Positions 54,809 through 64,000 of a stretch of DNA of 64,000 nt are shown piece by piece. A model generated the notes under the pieces. The model was not told the DNA's origin and did not search any database. It saw nothing but the letters and a program-made list of their open reading frames with translations. The first letter of the stretch is position 1; every line of letters starts with the position of its first letter. This DNA comes from Halobacillus litoralis (GTDB lineage Bacteria; Bacillota; Bacilli; Bacillales; Halobacillaceae), in the NCBI RefSeq assembly GCF_020524085.2, contig NZ_CP129016.1, forward strand, positions 2,102,001 through 2,166,000, written 5' to 3'. The position numbers and the translations under genes were made by a program.

Positions 54809-55238
54809 ATTGTGGAAGACTCAGTTTTCAAGATGTTCTGGTTCGTTGCCCGGTTTTAGCGTCAGGGGTGGGTGAAAAATGAACCCCTCCTCGGCGACAG
54901 AATGACTTTCACTATTCTGATGTTAAGCATAACGCGCTCTATAACAAGCTTTCCACATGCAGAATAGCTTCCCTGGGAGTTGATTCCCCTTCCAATTACC
55001 ATGTGGATCAAAGCAGCTTATTCTAGAAGGGATTTCGAGACACTTCAATGGCAAAAGGGAGGAGGGGAATGGCGAGACTCCTGCGGGAAAAAAAGTGCAG
55101 GGTGAGACCCCACAGGACGCAGTCCGAGGAGGCTCACCGCGCTCCCGCGGAAAGCGAGCTATTCCCCGCAGCCCCCATCCACTCAACAAAAGTCTCGGAA
55201 CTGAGTCTTGTAAAATGTGGAGTTTTAACACAAGAATG
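54809..55238 (+). repeat. Terminal-inverted-repeat element, copy E
   Basis: About 430 bases. Left end ATTGTGGAAGACTCAGTTTT, right end CAACAAAAGTCTCGGAACTG with AGTCTTG after it and the flank GTGGAGTTTTAACACAAGAATGG, which matches copy C's right flank. The left arm is the GGTTCGTTGCCCGG module; the right arm is the GGCTCACCGCGCTCCCGCGG module with CCCCGCAGCCCCC. An inner palindrome GGTGAGACCCC...GGCTCACC is visible. The middle 54900-55030 stretch is not shared with other copies. Confidence 0.85.
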
Positions 55239-55239
55239 G

Positions 55240-55722
55240 TTATTTCTTTTTTAATAGGTAAAATCCAAAAGCGATCAGGGCAAGTGGCCAGAAACGTTCG
55301 ATCAATTGAAAAACGCCCTGAATCCATTGGAACCAAGTGGGACTGGTAGGGGCGAACGTGGCAAACAAACCGATGCCAAGAAATAGAAGTGCAGGAATCA
55401 ACCCATTCTTCGTTTTTCTATAATGCAATAGAAAAGCTACGCCCACAATTATCAGATACATTCCCCAGTGATCGCGCCAGAAAGGGACATGATCAACGGC
55501 AATGAAATGCAAGCCGAACCCAGCCAAAATCACACCAGTGAACAAGGATGAATGATCTTTTGTCCAATAGCTATGTAATAGAAAGGCCATTCCTATGAAT
55601 ATTACTAAAGTGGGCCATGAGTAAAACAGGGTCAGTTCGGGAATATTGAGGTGACGAAGGAAATAGTAAACGCCCACCCCGATAAATAACAGTCCGATCA
55701 GTGAATTTTGCTTATTCAGCAT
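55240..55722 (-). CDS. Multi-pass membrane protein with LiaI/DUF5668-like segments
   Basis: 160 residues from ATG 55722 (AAAGGATGTG upstream on the minus strand). Six or so hydrophobic segments in three helical pairs, with recurring phrases LIGLLFIGVGVYYFL, LFTGVILAGFGLHFI and LIPALLFLGIGLFATF, typical of LiaI/LiaF-type transmembrane regions and DUF5668. No role can be assigned. The frame reaches 55857 upstream but without a ribosome binding site. Confidence 0.65.
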   Translation of the reverse strand: MLNKQNSLIGLLFIGVGVYYFLRHLNIPELTLFYSWPTLVIFIGMAFLLHSYWTKDHSSLFTGVILAGFGLHFIAVDHVPFWRDHWGMYLIIVGVAFLLHYRKTKNGLIPALLFLGIGLFATFAPTSPTWFQWIQGVFQLIERFWPLALIAFGFYLLKKK

Positions 55723-55970
55723 GAACACATCCTTTTCTATCGTACAAAAATGTCGCATCCTTGCGATTATGCGAAGGTTTTGGTATATTACAATCGGATT
55801 ATAATTTAAAGTTCTTCTAAACAAATCGTTATTATTTTCTATATTATCTAATTTCATCCTATCATAAGGGATTCAAAATCTGTTCATATTTCTAACGGAA
55901 ATTCGTCCGGATTTTGTGCTATACTAGTGGATATGTGATAAGTCTTGAACGTTTAATGGGGGTAGATGAA

Positions 55971-57308
55971 ATGCACATTTTAGCTATCGGTCTTAATTAC
56001 AGAACAGCCCCTGTGGAAATTCGCGAGAAGCTCACATTTTCCGAGGATAAGCTCACAGAAGCCATGCAGCGCCTCAACACTCAAAAAAGTGTTTTGGAAA
56101 ATGTGATTATTTCTACATGCAACCGAACGGAAATTTATGCGGTTGTGGATCAAATCCACACAGGCCGTTATTATATTAAGCAGTTTCTATCCGACTGGTT
56201 TGACATCGACAAAGAAGAGTTCTCTCCTTTTCTTTCCATTTATGAAACTGATGGTGCGATTGAGCACCTGCTGCGTGTCACGGCAGGTCTTGACTCCATG
56301 GTCCTTGGAGAAACTCAAATCCTCGGTCAAATGAAGCAGTCTTTCCTTCAGGCACAGGAAGCAGGGACAACAGGTACCATCTTCAATCAGTTGTTCCGTC
56401 AAGCGGTCACCATGGCGAAAAAGGGCCATAAAGAAACGGAAATCGGTGAGAATGCTGTATCTGTAAGCTATGCGGCGGTAGAGCTTGCTAAAAAGATTTT
56501 TGGTGATCTTGTCCACAAGCATATTGTCATCCTGGGTGCAGGGAAAATGGGGGAATTAGCTGCCAAGAACCTTCATGGTTCTGGTGTGCGAAAAGTTTCG
56601 GTGGTCAACCGCACGTTAGCAAAAGCTCAAAACGTAGCGGATCAATTCAACGGACATCCGCACACGATGGACGAGCTTGAGGGTGTGCTGGAGAATGCTG
56701 ATATCGTCATCAGCTCAACAGGTGCAACAGATTATGTCATTACGAAGGAAAAGATGGAACCTATTCATAAGAAACGAAAAGGGAAGCCTCTCTTCTTTGT
56801 AGACATCGCTGTTCCACGAGATTTAGACCCGGCAATGGAAGCGCTGGAAAGTGTATTCTTGTATGATATTGATGACCTGCAAGGGATCGTGGATGCGAAT
56901 CTCGCACTTCGAAAACAAGCGGCAGCAGAAATTGAAATCATGATTGAAGCGGAAATCGTAGAGTTTAAGCAGTGGTTACAAACGATAGGCGTTGTTCCTG
57001 TGATTTCAGCTCTTCGATCAAAAGCTTTGAATATCCAGGCAGAAACGATGAAGAGTATTGAAAGAAAAATGCCGGAGCTTACCGATCGTGAACGAAAAGT
57101 ATTGAGTAAACACACGAAAAGTATTATCAATCAAATGTTGAAAGAACCGATCTCTCAAGCGAAAGAAATGGCAGCTCAGCCAGATTCAGAGGAAACCCTG
57201 CGTTTATTCACTCAGATTTTTGGTATAGAAGAGCAGGTGAAAAAAGAGGCGGAAGAACAAGAAAAAAAAGAACAGCGCGAAGGTGAAGAACGATACAGAG
57301 GCCAGTGA
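55971..57308 (+). CDS. hemA: Glutamyl-tRNA reductase
   Basis: 445 residues. First committed step of C5 haem synthesis: glutamyl-tRNA to glutamate-1-semialdehyde with NADPH. Active-site cysteine in [11 protein letters not shown] (about 46-56), [20 protein letters not shown] fold [13 protein letters not shown], and the C-terminal dimerisation helix. ATG 55971 gives the standard N-terminus [14 protein letters not shown]; an in-frame upstream start at 55914 is longer than any known HemA. First gene of hemAXCDBL. Confidence 0.97.
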   Translation: MHILAIGLNYRTAPVEIREKLTFSEDKLTEAMQRLNTQKSVLENVIISTCNRTEIYAVVDQIHTGRYYIKQFLSDWFDIDKEEFSPFLSIYETDGAIEHLLRVTAGLDSMVLGETQILGQMKQSFLQAQEAGTTGTIFNQLFRQAVTMAKKGHKETEIGENAVSVSYAAVELAKKIFGDLVHKHIVILGAGKMGELAAKNLHGSGVRKVSVVNRTLAKAQNVADQFNGHPHTMDELEGVLENADIVISSTGATDYVITKEKMEPIHKKRKGKPLFFVDIAVPRDLDPAMEALESVFLYDIDDLQGIVDANLALRKQAAAEIEIMIEAEIVEFKQWLQTIGVVPVISALRSKALNIQAETMKSIERKMPELTDRERKVLSKHTKSIINQMLKEPISQAKEMAAQPDSEETLRLFTQIFGIEEQVKKEAEEQEKKEQREGEERYRGQ

Positions 57309-57357
57309 TTCCATCTCCATCATCAGCCCTGTAGCCCATTCATAAGGTGGAAGTGAA

Positions 57358-58176
57358 ATGCTTGAATTTAAATGGGTTTACGAACTTATCCTTTTTCTAT
57401 ATGGATTGAGTATCATTGGATACTTCATCGACTTTGTACAAAATAACCGGAAGGCGAATATTTCTGCCTTCTGGTTACTTAGTATGGTTTGGGTTTTGCA
57501 AACCTTCTTTCTGCTTTCGCAGGTTTTTGTAAAAGAAGATTTTCCGATCATGACCGTTTACGATGGGTTATATTTTTATTCGTGGATTCTAGTGACGTTC
57601 TCGCTCATCATTAACAGACTCTTCAAAGTGGATTTTCTCGTATTTTTCACCAATGTGGTTGGTTTTTTAATCATGATCATTCACATCTCCACGCGGGCTC
57701 AAAATGTCTTGGAAAACAGGGGAGTGGCTCTCGTCAATGAGCTGCTTGTCATCCATGTCAGTCTAGCGATTATATCTTATGGTTTCTTCACGTTATCTTT
57801 TATCTTTTCTGTTATGTATTTGTTGCAGTACCGTCTGTTGAAGAAAAAGAAATGGGATGCAAAATTATTCCGTCTTGGTGATTTAACTAAGCTGGATCAC
57901 TTCTCTTATGTGTCCATCATATTAGGTGTTCCTCTGTTGTTGATCGCCATCATATTGGGGGTCGTTTGGGGATATGTCTCTACAGCTGTTTTCTACTGGT
58001 ATGATTCTAAGACACTTGGGTCGTTACTGGTATTAGTCGTCTACATTGTTTATTTGACGCTGAGAGTCATCAAAGGTTATCAGGGACGGACGATCGCCAT
58101 TTTTAACGCAGCAGCATTTCTATTTCTATTGATCAACTTCTTCTTATTTGGTTCACTATCTAACTTTCATTTTTAG
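57358..58176 (+). CDS. hemX: HemX, CcsA-family membrane protein
   Basis: 272 residues with eight hydrophobic segments and the CcsA/cytochrome-assembly-type core (VNELLVIHVSLAIISYGFFTLSFIFSVMYLLQ). In B. subtilis HemX lowers the amount of HemA protein, so it is a negative regulator of haem synthesis. The ribosome binding site AAGGTGG is 8 bases before the ATG. Ends in TAG. Confidence 0.94.
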   Translation: MLEFKWVYELILFLYGLSIIGYFIDFVQNNRKANISAFWLLSMVWVLQTFFLLSQVFVKEDFPIMTVYDGLYFYSWILVTFSLIINRLFKVDFLVFFTNVVGFLIMIIHISTRAQNVLENRGVALVNELLVIHVSLAIISYGFFTLSFIFSVMYLLQYRLLKKKKWDAKLFRLGDLTKLDHFSYVSIILGVPLLLIAIILGVVWGYVSTAVFYWYDSKTLGSLLVLVVYIVYLTLRVIKGYQGRTIAIFNAAAFLFLLINFFLFGSLSNFHF

Positions 58177-58194
58177 TTTCGAGGAGGAAATGTT

Positions 58195-59124
58195 TTGAGA
58201 AAAATCGTTATCGGATCCCGCAAAAGTAATTTAGCGATCACACAAACAGAATGGGTGATCGAACAGTTGAAACAGATCGATCCATCCTATGAGTTTGAAA
58301 TCAAACGAATTTCGACGAAAGGTGATCAAATCCTTGACGTCACCCTTTCGAAGGTTGGAGGCAAAGGGCTTTTCATTAAAGAGATCGAGCAGGCCATGTA
58401 CGATGGAGAAATTGATATGGCTGTGCATAGTATGAAGGATATGCCTGCAGTTGTTGCAGAAGGGTTGATGGTGGCGGCTGTTCCGATTCGTGAAGACCAC
58501 CGTGATGCTTTTGTTTCTAATGGAAACGTGGCTCTTAAAGATCTTCCCGCTGGAGCAATCGTTGGAACAAGCAGTTTGAGACGAGGATCTCAAATTAAGG
58601 CTGTCCGCCCGGACGTAGAGATTAAATGGATTCGTGGAAACATTGATACACGTCTCCGCAAGTGTAAAGAAGAGGACTACGATGCCATTGTCCTTGCAGC
58701 TGCAGGATTAAAACGCATGGGCTGGGATGATGATGTCGTAACCGAATATCTAGAGCCTGATGTATGTGTTCCGGCTGTTGGGCAGGGAGCGCTTGCGATT
58801 CAATGTCGTGAGAACGATTCTGAATTACGCGATTTCCTTAAAAAATTGAATCATGAATACACTGAAACCACGGTTGCAGCTGAGCGTAAATTCCTCCATG
58901 ATTTGAATGGTGGATGTCAAGTTCCAATCGGTGGCTATGCCTACCGTAAAGGAGAGGAAATCGTTTTGACAGCGCTTGTCGGAACTCCTGATGGAAAGAC
59001 CATCTTGCATGAAACGGTTTCAGGTAAAGATCCAATTGAAGTTGGAAAAGAAGCAGCAGATCGTTTGAAAGCTCAAGGGGCACAGGAAATTGTGGATCGT
59101 GCGAAAGAGGAGTATGACCAATAA
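58195..59124 (+). CDS. hemC: Hydroxymethylbilane synthase (porphobilinogen deaminase)
   Basis: 309 residues from TTG 58195, after GAGGAGG. Joins four porphobilinogens. N-terminal [16 protein letters not shown], catalytic Asp region [11 protein letters not shown], and the dipyrromethane cofactor cysteine in [12 protein letters not shown] (about 241). The stop overlaps the hemD start by one base. Confidence 0.97.
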   Translation: MRKIVIGSRKSNLAITQTEWVIEQLKQIDPSYEFEIKRISTKGDQILDVTLSKVGGKGLFIKEIEQAMYDGEIDMAVHSMKDMPAVVAEGLMVAAVPIREDHRDAFVSNGNVALKDLPAGAIVGTSSLRRGSQIKAVRPDVEIKWIRGNIDTRLRKCKEEDYDAIVLAAAGLKRMGWDDDVVTEYLEPDVCVPAVGQGALAIQCRENDSELRDFLKKLNHEYTETTVAAERKFLHDLNGGCQVPIGGYAYRKGEEIVLTALVGTPDGKTILHETVSGKDPIEVGKEAADRLKAQGAQEIVDRAKEEYDQ

Positions 59125-59888
59125 TGCAGCCACTGCAAGGGAAGAGAATTCTCGTTACTAGAGGACAGTCCCAAGCACGCTCATTTATTGAAAGAATAGA
59201 AGCAGAAGGTGGAGTGGTCTATCATACTCCCCTTCTCTCCTTCCAATTGAATGATTCTGAATCTCATCAAGAGGTTTTGACACGACTTCACGACTATTCA
59301 TGGGTGTTTATCACAAGCGCGAATGGTGTGAAGTTTTTTTTCGATCTACTAAAAAAGTACAAAGTCGAGATTCCGCATCACCTTAAATTTGCCATCATTG
59401 GGTCAAAAACCGAGAAACATTTAAACGAACTTGGATTTCAGGCCGATTTCATCCCCTCAAAATATCATGCGTCTTCGATGGGGGAAGAGTTTTTAGCAAG
59501 AGAACCTCTGCCTGGTCACATTTTGTACATAAGAGGAAATCGTTCAAGAGACGCTCTGCCCCGCATGTTTGAGGACAAGGGTGTATTTTTCCATTCCATG
59601 ACCGTATATGATACGCTACTAGTGGAAGATAAAAAGCCTGAACTCCATGCGTGGATTCAGGAACGAAAAATTGATGCACTGACCTTTACAAGTCCGTCGA
59701 CTGTCCGTGCATTTGTGTCTATGGTCAGGAATAAAGGGGCGGAGATTCCTTGTTTCTGTATTGGTCCGACGACAGCCAAAGAAGCAGATAAATGTGGGTT
59801 TACCAACGTTCATGTCCCGGAGCAGTTCACCATCACCCACATGCTAAAAGAAATGACTTACTATTTTTCTAACGAAGGGAAAAGATAA
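59124..59888 (+). CDS. hemD: Uroporphyrinogen-III synthase
   Basis: 254 residues. Closes and inverts ring D of hydroxymethylbilane. As usual the family is weakly conserved; recognisable parts are [21 protein letters not shown] at the N-terminus, [14 protein letters not shown], and [15 protein letters not shown]. Overlaps hemC (TAATG) and ends two bases before hemB, so it is a tightly packed operon gene. Confidence 0.94.
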   Translation: MQPLQGKRILVTRGQSQARSFIERIEAEGGVVYHTPLLSFQLNDSESHQEVLTRLHDYSWVFITSANGVKFFFDLLKKYKVEIPHHLKFAIIGSKTEKHLNELGFQADFIPSKYHASSMGEEFLAREPLPGHILYIRGNRSRDALPRMFEDKGVFFHSMTVYDTLLVEDKKPELHAWIQERKIDALTFTSPSTVRAFVSMVRNKGAEIPCFCIGPTTAKEADKCGFTNVHVPEQFTITHMLKEMTYYFSNEGKR

Positions 59889-59890
59889 AT

Positions 59891-60868
59891 ATGAATGATT
59901 TGCAGTTCAAACGCCACCGTCGCTTGCGCCGAACGGATTCTATGAGAGCGCTTGTGAGAGAGACTCACCTTCGGACGGAAGATTTAATCTATCCGATTTT
60001 TGTTGTAGAAGGAGAAGACATCAAAAATCCAGTTGCTTCTATGCCGGGAGTTCATCAAGTCTCCCTCGACCACTTGAACGAGGAAATGGACGAGCTGGTA
60101 AAGTTAGAGATTAAATCCGTCATCGTCTTTGGTGTTCCTGCGGAAAAAGATGAGGTAGGAAGTCAAGCCTATAACGATGAGGGGATTGTTCAACGTGCCA
60201 TTCGTCAAATCAAAGAAGACTTTCCTTCCTTAACCGTGATTGCAGATACTTGCCTATGTCAATATACTGATCACGGTCATTGTGGAATTGTCCGTGATGG
60301 GGATATTGCTAATGATGAGTCCTTGACTTACATTACAAAAACGGCGATTACTCAAGCGGAAGCAGGTGCCGATATTATCGCCCCATCCAACATGATGGAT
60401 GGTTTTGTTGCCGCTATTCGTCAGGGCCTTGATGAAGCTGGCTTCAGCCACATCCCTGTCATGTCTTACGCTGTTAAATATGCTTCTTCTTTTTATGGCC
60501 CGTTCCGTGATGCGGCTCACAGTTCCCCTCAATTTGGTGACCGTCGTGCTTACCAGATGGATCCAGCGAACCGCCTGGAAGCTTTAAGAGAGGCAGCATC
60601 GGATGTAGAGGAAGGCGCTGATTTCTTAATTGTTAAACCAGCTCTTTCTTATCTTGACATCATGCGTGAAGTGAAAGATCGTTTTAACTTGCCACTGGTC
60701 GCCTACAATGTCAGTGGGGAGTATTCCATGATCAAAGCAGCTGCCCAAAATGGCTGGGTCAACGAAGAAGAGATTGTCCTTGAAAAACTGACCTCCATGA
60801 AACGAGCAGGAGCGGACCTCATTATTACTTATTTCGCTAAAGATGCAGCTCGTTGGTTAAATCAATAA
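59891..60868 (+). CDS. hemB: Delta-aminolevulinic acid dehydratase (porphobilinogen synthase)
   Basis: 325 residues. Condenses two 5-aminolevulinate molecules. The zinc-site cysteines are in [15 protein letters not shown] (about 117-131), and the Schiff-base lysines are in [18 protein letters not shown] and [13 protein letters not shown]. Standard length. Start ATG 59891 is two bases after hemD, with GAAGGGA as site. Confidence 0.97.
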   Translation: MNDLQFKRHRRLRRTDSMRALVRETHLRTEDLIYPIFVVEGEDIKNPVASMPGVHQVSLDHLNEEMDELVKLEIKSVIVFGVPAEKDEVGSQAYNDEGIVQRAIRQIKEDFPSLTVIADTCLCQYTDHGHCGIVRDGDIANDESLTYITKTAITQAEAGADIIAPSNMMDGFVAAIRQGLDEAGFSHIPVMSYAVKYASSFYGPFRDAAHSSPQFGDRRAYQMDPANRLEALREAASDVEEGADFLIVKPALSYLDIMREVKDRFNLPLVAYNVSGEYSMIKAAAQNGWVNEEEIVLEKLTSMKRAGADLIITYFAKDAARWLNQ

Positions 60869-60893
60869 CGCGGACAGAAAGGGTGTCGTATAA

Positions 60894-62183
60894 ATGAAAA
60901 CATTTGATCGTTCAAAACAAGCCTATACGAAAGCGGTAGAATTAATGCCGGGTGGAGTGAATTCCCCTGTACGCGCATTTAAATCTGTCCAGATGGACCC
61001 AATTTTTATGGAAAAAGGCGCAGGTTCTAAACTTTATGACCTCGATGGCAACGAATATATCGATTATGTATTAAGCTTTGGCCCCTTGATTTTAGGCCAT
61101 GCCGATGAAAAGGTAACAGAAGCGTTAACCAAAGCGACAGCGAATGGGACGAGCTTCGGTGCTCCTACAGAAATGGAAAACAAATTGGCTTCCCTTGTGA
61201 GAGAACGCGTGCCTTCTATTGAAATGCTGCGGATGGTGAATTCAGGAACTGAAGCAACGATGAGCGCCCTTCGTGTTGCTCGTGGGTACACAGGTCGCGA
61301 TAAAATTTTGAAGTTTGAAGGAAATTACCATGGCCATGGAGACTCCTTGCTGATCAAAGCGGGCTCTGGTGTAGCGACTCTTGGCCTGCCTGACTCTCCT
61401 GGTGTACCGGAATCTATTGCACAAAATACAATTACGGTCCCATATAATGATATAGAAAGCGTTCGATATGTCTTTGAAGAGTTTGGAGACGATCTAGCAG
61501 CTGTCATTATTGAGCCTGTCTCCGGAAATATGGGTGTCGTCCCACCAAACGAAGGTTTCCTGCAAGAGTTAAGAACAATGACGGAAGACAATGGAACGGT
61601 TCTGATCTTTGATGAAGTTATGACTGGCTTCCGTGTTGGATACCACAGTGCTCAAGGACACTTTGATGTGACACCTGACATGACATGCCTTGGAAAAGTG
61701 ATTGGAGGCGGTCTTCCTGTAGGAGCCTATGGTGGAAAGCGGGAAATTATGGAGCGGGTCGCTCCTGTCGGTGACATCTACCAAGCAGGTACGCTTTCTG
61801 GAAACCCGCTCGCAATGACGGCAGGTTTTGAAACGATCTCTGCTATGACGGAAGAAGCGTATGCTTCCATCAATAAAAAAGTAGACCGTTTAATTGAAGG
61901 TTACCAGCAAGCCGCTGAAAAACACAACATTCCACTGACAGTGAACCGGGCTGGTTCCATGGTCGGTTTCTTCTTTACAAACGAACCTGTGACGAATTTT
62001 GAAACAGCCAACCAATCGGATTTGGACATGTTCACGAGTTATTTCCAAGGAATGATTGAAGAAGGGGTATATCTGCCGCCTTCCCAATTTGAAGGGTTGT
62101 TCTTGTCTGTCAAACATACGGATGAGGATATCGAGAAAACCATTCAAGCAGCGGAGAAAGTCTTTTCACAAATTAAATCTTAA
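60894..62183 (+). CDS. hemL: Glutamate-1-semialdehyde 2,1-aminomutase
   Basis: 429 residues. PLP enzyme that makes 5-aminolevulinate. Opens with [20 protein letters not shown], has the substrate-gating region [21 protein letters not shown], and PLP lysine in [19 protein letters not shown] (about 267). Last of the haem genes; the order hemA-X-C-D-B-L equals B. subtilis. Confidence 0.97.
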   Translation: MKTFDRSKQAYTKAVELMPGGVNSPVRAFKSVQMDPIFMEKGAGSKLYDLDGNEYIDYVLSFGPLILGHADEKVTEALTKATANGTSFGAPTEMENKLASLVRERVPSIEMLRMVNSGTEATMSALRVARGYTGRDKILKFEGNYHGHGDSLLIKAGSGVATLGLPDSPGVPESIAQNTITVPYNDIESVRYVFEEFGDDLAAVIIEPVSGNMGVVPPNEGFLQELRTMTEDNGTVLIFDEVMTGFRVGYHSAQGHFDVTPDMTCLGKVIGGGLPVGAYGGKREIMERVAPVGDIYQAGTLSGNPLAMTAGFETISAMTEEAYASINKKVDRLIEGYQQAAEKHNIPLTVNRAGSMVGFFFTNEPVTNFETANQSDLDMFTSYFQGMIEEGVYLPPSQFEGLFLSVKHTDEDIEKTIQAAEKVFSQIKS

Positions 62184-62189
62184 TGTTAT

Positions 62190-62218
62190 AAGCGCATGGG
62201 GGTCCTCCATGCGCTTTC
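62190..62218 (+). terminator. Terminator after hemL
   Basis: AAGCGCATGG / TCCATGCGCTTT stem with loop GGGTCC, short T-rich tail. Confidence 0.6.
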
Positions 62219-62223
62219 GTTAT

Positions 62224-62251
62224 GTATATTACTCTAACTCTCGCATAAGGT
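62224..62251 (+). promoter_or_regulatory. Sigma-E-type promoter of spoVID
   Basis: GTATATT at 62224-62230, 13-base spacer, CATAAGGT at 62244-62251, resembling the sigma-E pattern ATATT-N13/14-CATACANT. spoVID is sigma-E dependent in B. subtilis. Confidence 0.45.
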
Positions 62252-62296
62252 GATAATAGAGAAAAGTGTTTATTACCTTAGGGAGGGGACCGAACT

Positions 62297-63286
62297 TTGC
62301 AAAACAAACAAAATGTATTTTCCTTTTATTTAGATGAATCCATATGGTTCAAGGAAGGACAGGGCGTTCGCGAGTTAATCGGTATATCATTAGAACCTGA
62401 AATTACTATTGAAGAGCTTGGAGATGAGGTCCGGTTGAAAGGGACCGTCGATCTTGCGGGTGAATACATTCCGACTGGAAGCCAGGATGCGCAGGATGAA
62501 AGTCCTCTTGCATCCTCTGTTCGAACCATGGACGTAGTCGAACCATTAGAAGAAGGCATTCATACATTCAACCACTCATTTCCAGTGGAAATTACGGTAC
62601 CTTTAGAAAGGGTATCGAATTTAGAAGATGTGCTCATCGACATTGAAAGTTTTGATTACGAACTTCCCGCCAATCGTCAACTCAGGCTTCATGCCCATGT
62701 GAATATCAATGGACTGGAAGAAAGGCAACAAGAAGCATCGAATAAACCGAATTTTGATGAATCAGCGACTGTGGGTCCCGTCAATTTTCAAGAACAGAGT
62801 CAAAAAGAATCGCCTGTTCTGCCAGAGCGGGAAGCCCCTATTTTTCGGATTGATGAAAAAGATGAAAGTGAGCATACAGAAGAAGACGATGGACGATGGT
62901 TTTATAAGAAATCACAAAGCTTCCCAGAGTTCTTTGGTCATGCTCAGGAAAATACCCAATTAACTCCGGAAGAGCCATCCTATGATAGTGGGGATTGGGG
63001 AGAAGTCAGTATCGAAGAGTCCAGCAGTGAAGAATCAAGCAGCGAAGAGTCTGATCAAGAAAGTGCTCAAGCACCTGGAGGCATGGATGGGATCAAACAA
63101 ATTTTCAAACACTTGTTCCCGAACAGAGAAGACACGTACACACAGATGAAAATGTATATTGCCCAGGAAGAAGAAACGTTATCTTCGATTGCGGAAAAGT
63201 ATGACGTATCGGTAAAACAATTAGAACGAGTTAATGATTATAAAGACGACGTTTCTCCTGGGCAGATTGTGTATATTCCGAACTAA
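62297..63286 (+). CDS. spoVID: Stage VI sporulation protein SpoVID, short form
   Basis: 329 residues from TTG 62297, against 575 in B. subtilis. The N-terminal domain (about 1-140) starts FSFYLDESIWFKEGQGVREL and ISLEPEITIEELGDEVRL as in SpoVID, which drives coat encasement. The C-terminal LysM (about 283-329, AQEEETLSSIAEKYDVSVKQL, IVYIPN) binds cell wall or lipid II. The middle is short and acidic with a Ser/Glu repeat ESSSEESSSEES (about 240-255). The family differs widely in linker length. B. subtilis ysxE, normally next, is absent. Confidence 0.9.
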   Translation: MQNKQNVFSFYLDESIWFKEGQGVRELIGISLEPEITIEELGDEVRLKGTVDLAGEYIPTGSQDAQDESPLASSVRTMDVVEPLEEGIHTFNHSFPVEITVPLERVSNLEDVLIDIESFDYELPANRQLRLHAHVNINGLEERQQEASNKPNFDESATVGPVNFQEQSQKESPVLPEREAPIFRIDEKDESEHTEEDDGRWFYKKSQSFPEFFGHAQENTQLTPEEPSYDSGDWGEVSIEESSSEESSSEESDQESAQAPGGMDGIKQIFKHLFPNREDTYTQMKMYIAQEEETLSSIAEKYDVSVKQLERVNDYKDDVSPGQIVYIPN

Positions 63287-63471
63287 ATCCATTTATATTT
63301 GAAAGCGAGATACAAACCGAGGACCAATCCGAGAAGGAAGATGTCGAAAGTAGTCGGGAAGATGATGGTTCGCAGGGCTTGGAAAATCACGATGGGCAGC
63401 AAAGATTTTTCAATGACAAACAGCCACGTTCTGCACCATGGAGGCAGACGATAACGATACAAACGACTCAT
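63283..63471 (-). CDS. Small membrane protein convergent with spoVID
   Basis: 62 residues from ATG 63471 (AAAGAGGTG on the minus strand). Basic N-terminus MSRLYRYRLPPWCRTW, then two hydrophobic segments and a short basic end AFKYKWI. The stop codon (TAG) overlaps the spoVID stop. No family recognised. Confidence 0.6.
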   Translation of the reverse strand: MSRLYRYRLPPWCRTWLFVIEKSLLPIVIFQALRTIIFPTTFDIFLLGLVLGLYLAFKYKWI

Positions 63472-63495
63472 AAAGAGCACCTCTTTTCATTGGAG

Positions 63496-63540
63496 GATAA
63501 AGGCTCCTGGGCAATCGGCTCAGGGGTTTTCGCCTTTTTC
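63496..63540. terminator. Possible terminator upstream of the valS leader
   Basis: AAAGGC...GCCTTTTTC outer stem with an inner CTCCTGGGC / GGCTCAGGGG imperfect pairing; it lies upstream of the minus-strand gene, so its owner is unclear. Confidence 0.35.
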
Positions 63541-63550
63541 TTTGACGTAG

Positions 63551-63580
63551 TTGACTAAATGCCTCTTTTTTATATACAAT
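63551..63580 (+). promoter_or_regulatory. Sigma-A promoter of valS
   Basis: TTGACT at 63551-63556, 18-base spacer, TACAAT at 63575-63580, just upstream of the T-box leader. Confidence 0.6.
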
Positions 63581-63599
63581 ATGTAGTATAGTCTTTATA

Positions 63600-63853
63600 C
63601 GTGAAATGCTTAGATAGGGAAGAGTACATGAACAATTCCTTCAGAGAGGAAAACGATTGGTGAGAGTTTTCCAGGAACCCTGTTAATGGAAGGTCGCCCT
63701 TGATGCAGCTTCTTTGAACAATGAGTAGGAGAAGCCGGTTAGAAGCCGTTATTTTTATTTGAGTGTACAGGAATGACTTCCTGTAAATTAAAGGTGGTAC
63801 CACGGAAATGAACCCTTTCGTCCTTTTTTAGGATGAAAGGGTTTTTTATTTTT
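63600..63853 (+). promoter_or_regulatory. T-box riboswitch leader of valS
   Basis: T-box core AAAGGTGGTACCACGG at 63790-63805, terminator stem AACCCTTTCGTCC / GGATGAAAGGGTT with a T-run at 63842-63852, and an upstream GGTCGCCC segment near 63692 that contains the Val codon GTC as a candidate specifier. Reads uncharged tRNA-Val. Confidence 0.92.
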
Positions 63854-63881
63854 ATAAAGAGAATAAAAGGAGGAAGATCAC

Positions 63882-64000
63882 ATGGATCAACAAGATCTTT
63901 CAATGCCTACAAAGTATGATCCGGCCGCTGTTGAAAAGGACCGGTATCAGTACTGGGTAGATGGTAAATTTTTTGAAGCTACAGGAGATAAAAACAAGGA
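63882..64000 (+). CDS. valS: Valyl-tRNA synthetase (N-terminal part)
   Basis: The first 39 codons are visible: [20 protein letters not shown] followed by [19 protein letters not shown], the usual Bacillus ValS opening (PTKYDP... Y.YW..GKFF). The gene runs off the window before any catalytic motif. Ribosome binding site AAAGGAGGAAG, 6 bases before the ATG. Controlled by the T-box leader. spoVID-ysxE-valS is the B. subtilis order, minus ysxE here. Confidence 0.93.
   Translation, partial: MDQQDLSMPTKYDPAAVEKDRYQYWVDGKFFEATGDKNK

Noticed and set aside
55800..55930. PerR box in front of hemA.
   Set aside because: TTATAATTT at 55799 is only a half match to the inverted-repeat consensus and lies far from the start.

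Overview
This window is core chromosome of an endospore-forming Bacillaceae. Gene order follows the Bacillus subtilis segment from dnaB through thrS, infC, pheST, mutS2, etfBA, uvrC, sdhCAB, gerE, racE, rph, tig, clpX, lonA and the hem genes to spoVID and valS. Sporulation genes (sspI, gerE, gerM, sda, a Spo0E-type gene, spoVID) confirm a spore former. The acidic proteins and the style of the intergenic repeats suggest a moderately halophilic relative such as Halobacillus or Thalassobacillus; that genus-level guess is inference only.

Layout. 0-11.6 kb: primosome genes dnaB (partial) and dnaI, ytxC, T-box-controlled thrS, infC-rpmI-rplT behind an L20-type leader, then ysdA, a TVP38-family protein, ysdB behind a sigma-W-like promoter, a dimeric dUTPase, aminopeptidase ysdC, sspI and an rRNA methylase. 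11.6-22.2 kb: T-box pheST, rnhC, zapA-cvpA, polX, mutS2 and a DUF350 protein. 22.5-27.5 kb: fatty-acid oxidation genes lcfA-fadR-fadB-etfB-etfA with a textbook FadR operator. 27.6-34 kb: trxA, uvrC, yslB, sdhCAB. 34.3-37.7 kb: a ComP/ComA two-component pair inserted in front of gerE. 37.8-42.4 kb: ysmB, racE, gerM, rph, rdgB, ysnB. 42.5-44.9 kb: two tRNAs and an accessory patch of small genes including Spo0E-like and Sda sporulation brakes. 45-52 kb: ysoA, tig, clpX, lonA, engB. 52.4-54.8 kb: a polar amino-acid ABC transporter. 55-62 kb: hemAXCDBL. 62-64 kb: spoVID and T-box-controlled valS (partial).

Two things stand out. First, five genes carry CTAGG where family conservation predicts CCAGG. 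In etfA, sdhA and the ABC ATPase gene this makes an in-frame TAG; in mutS2 and etfB it turns a conserved Pro into Leu. Two further genes (mutS2 start, sspI) have homopolymer frameshifts. The shared CCWGG (Dcm-type) motif fits a methylation-linked base-calling error or 5-methylcytosine deamination better than stop-codon recoding. Second, an interspersed family of terminal-inverted-repeat elements (five copies) with interchangeable arms occupies the larger intergenic gaps.

I see no CRISPR array, prophage, transposase gene or rRNA in this window.
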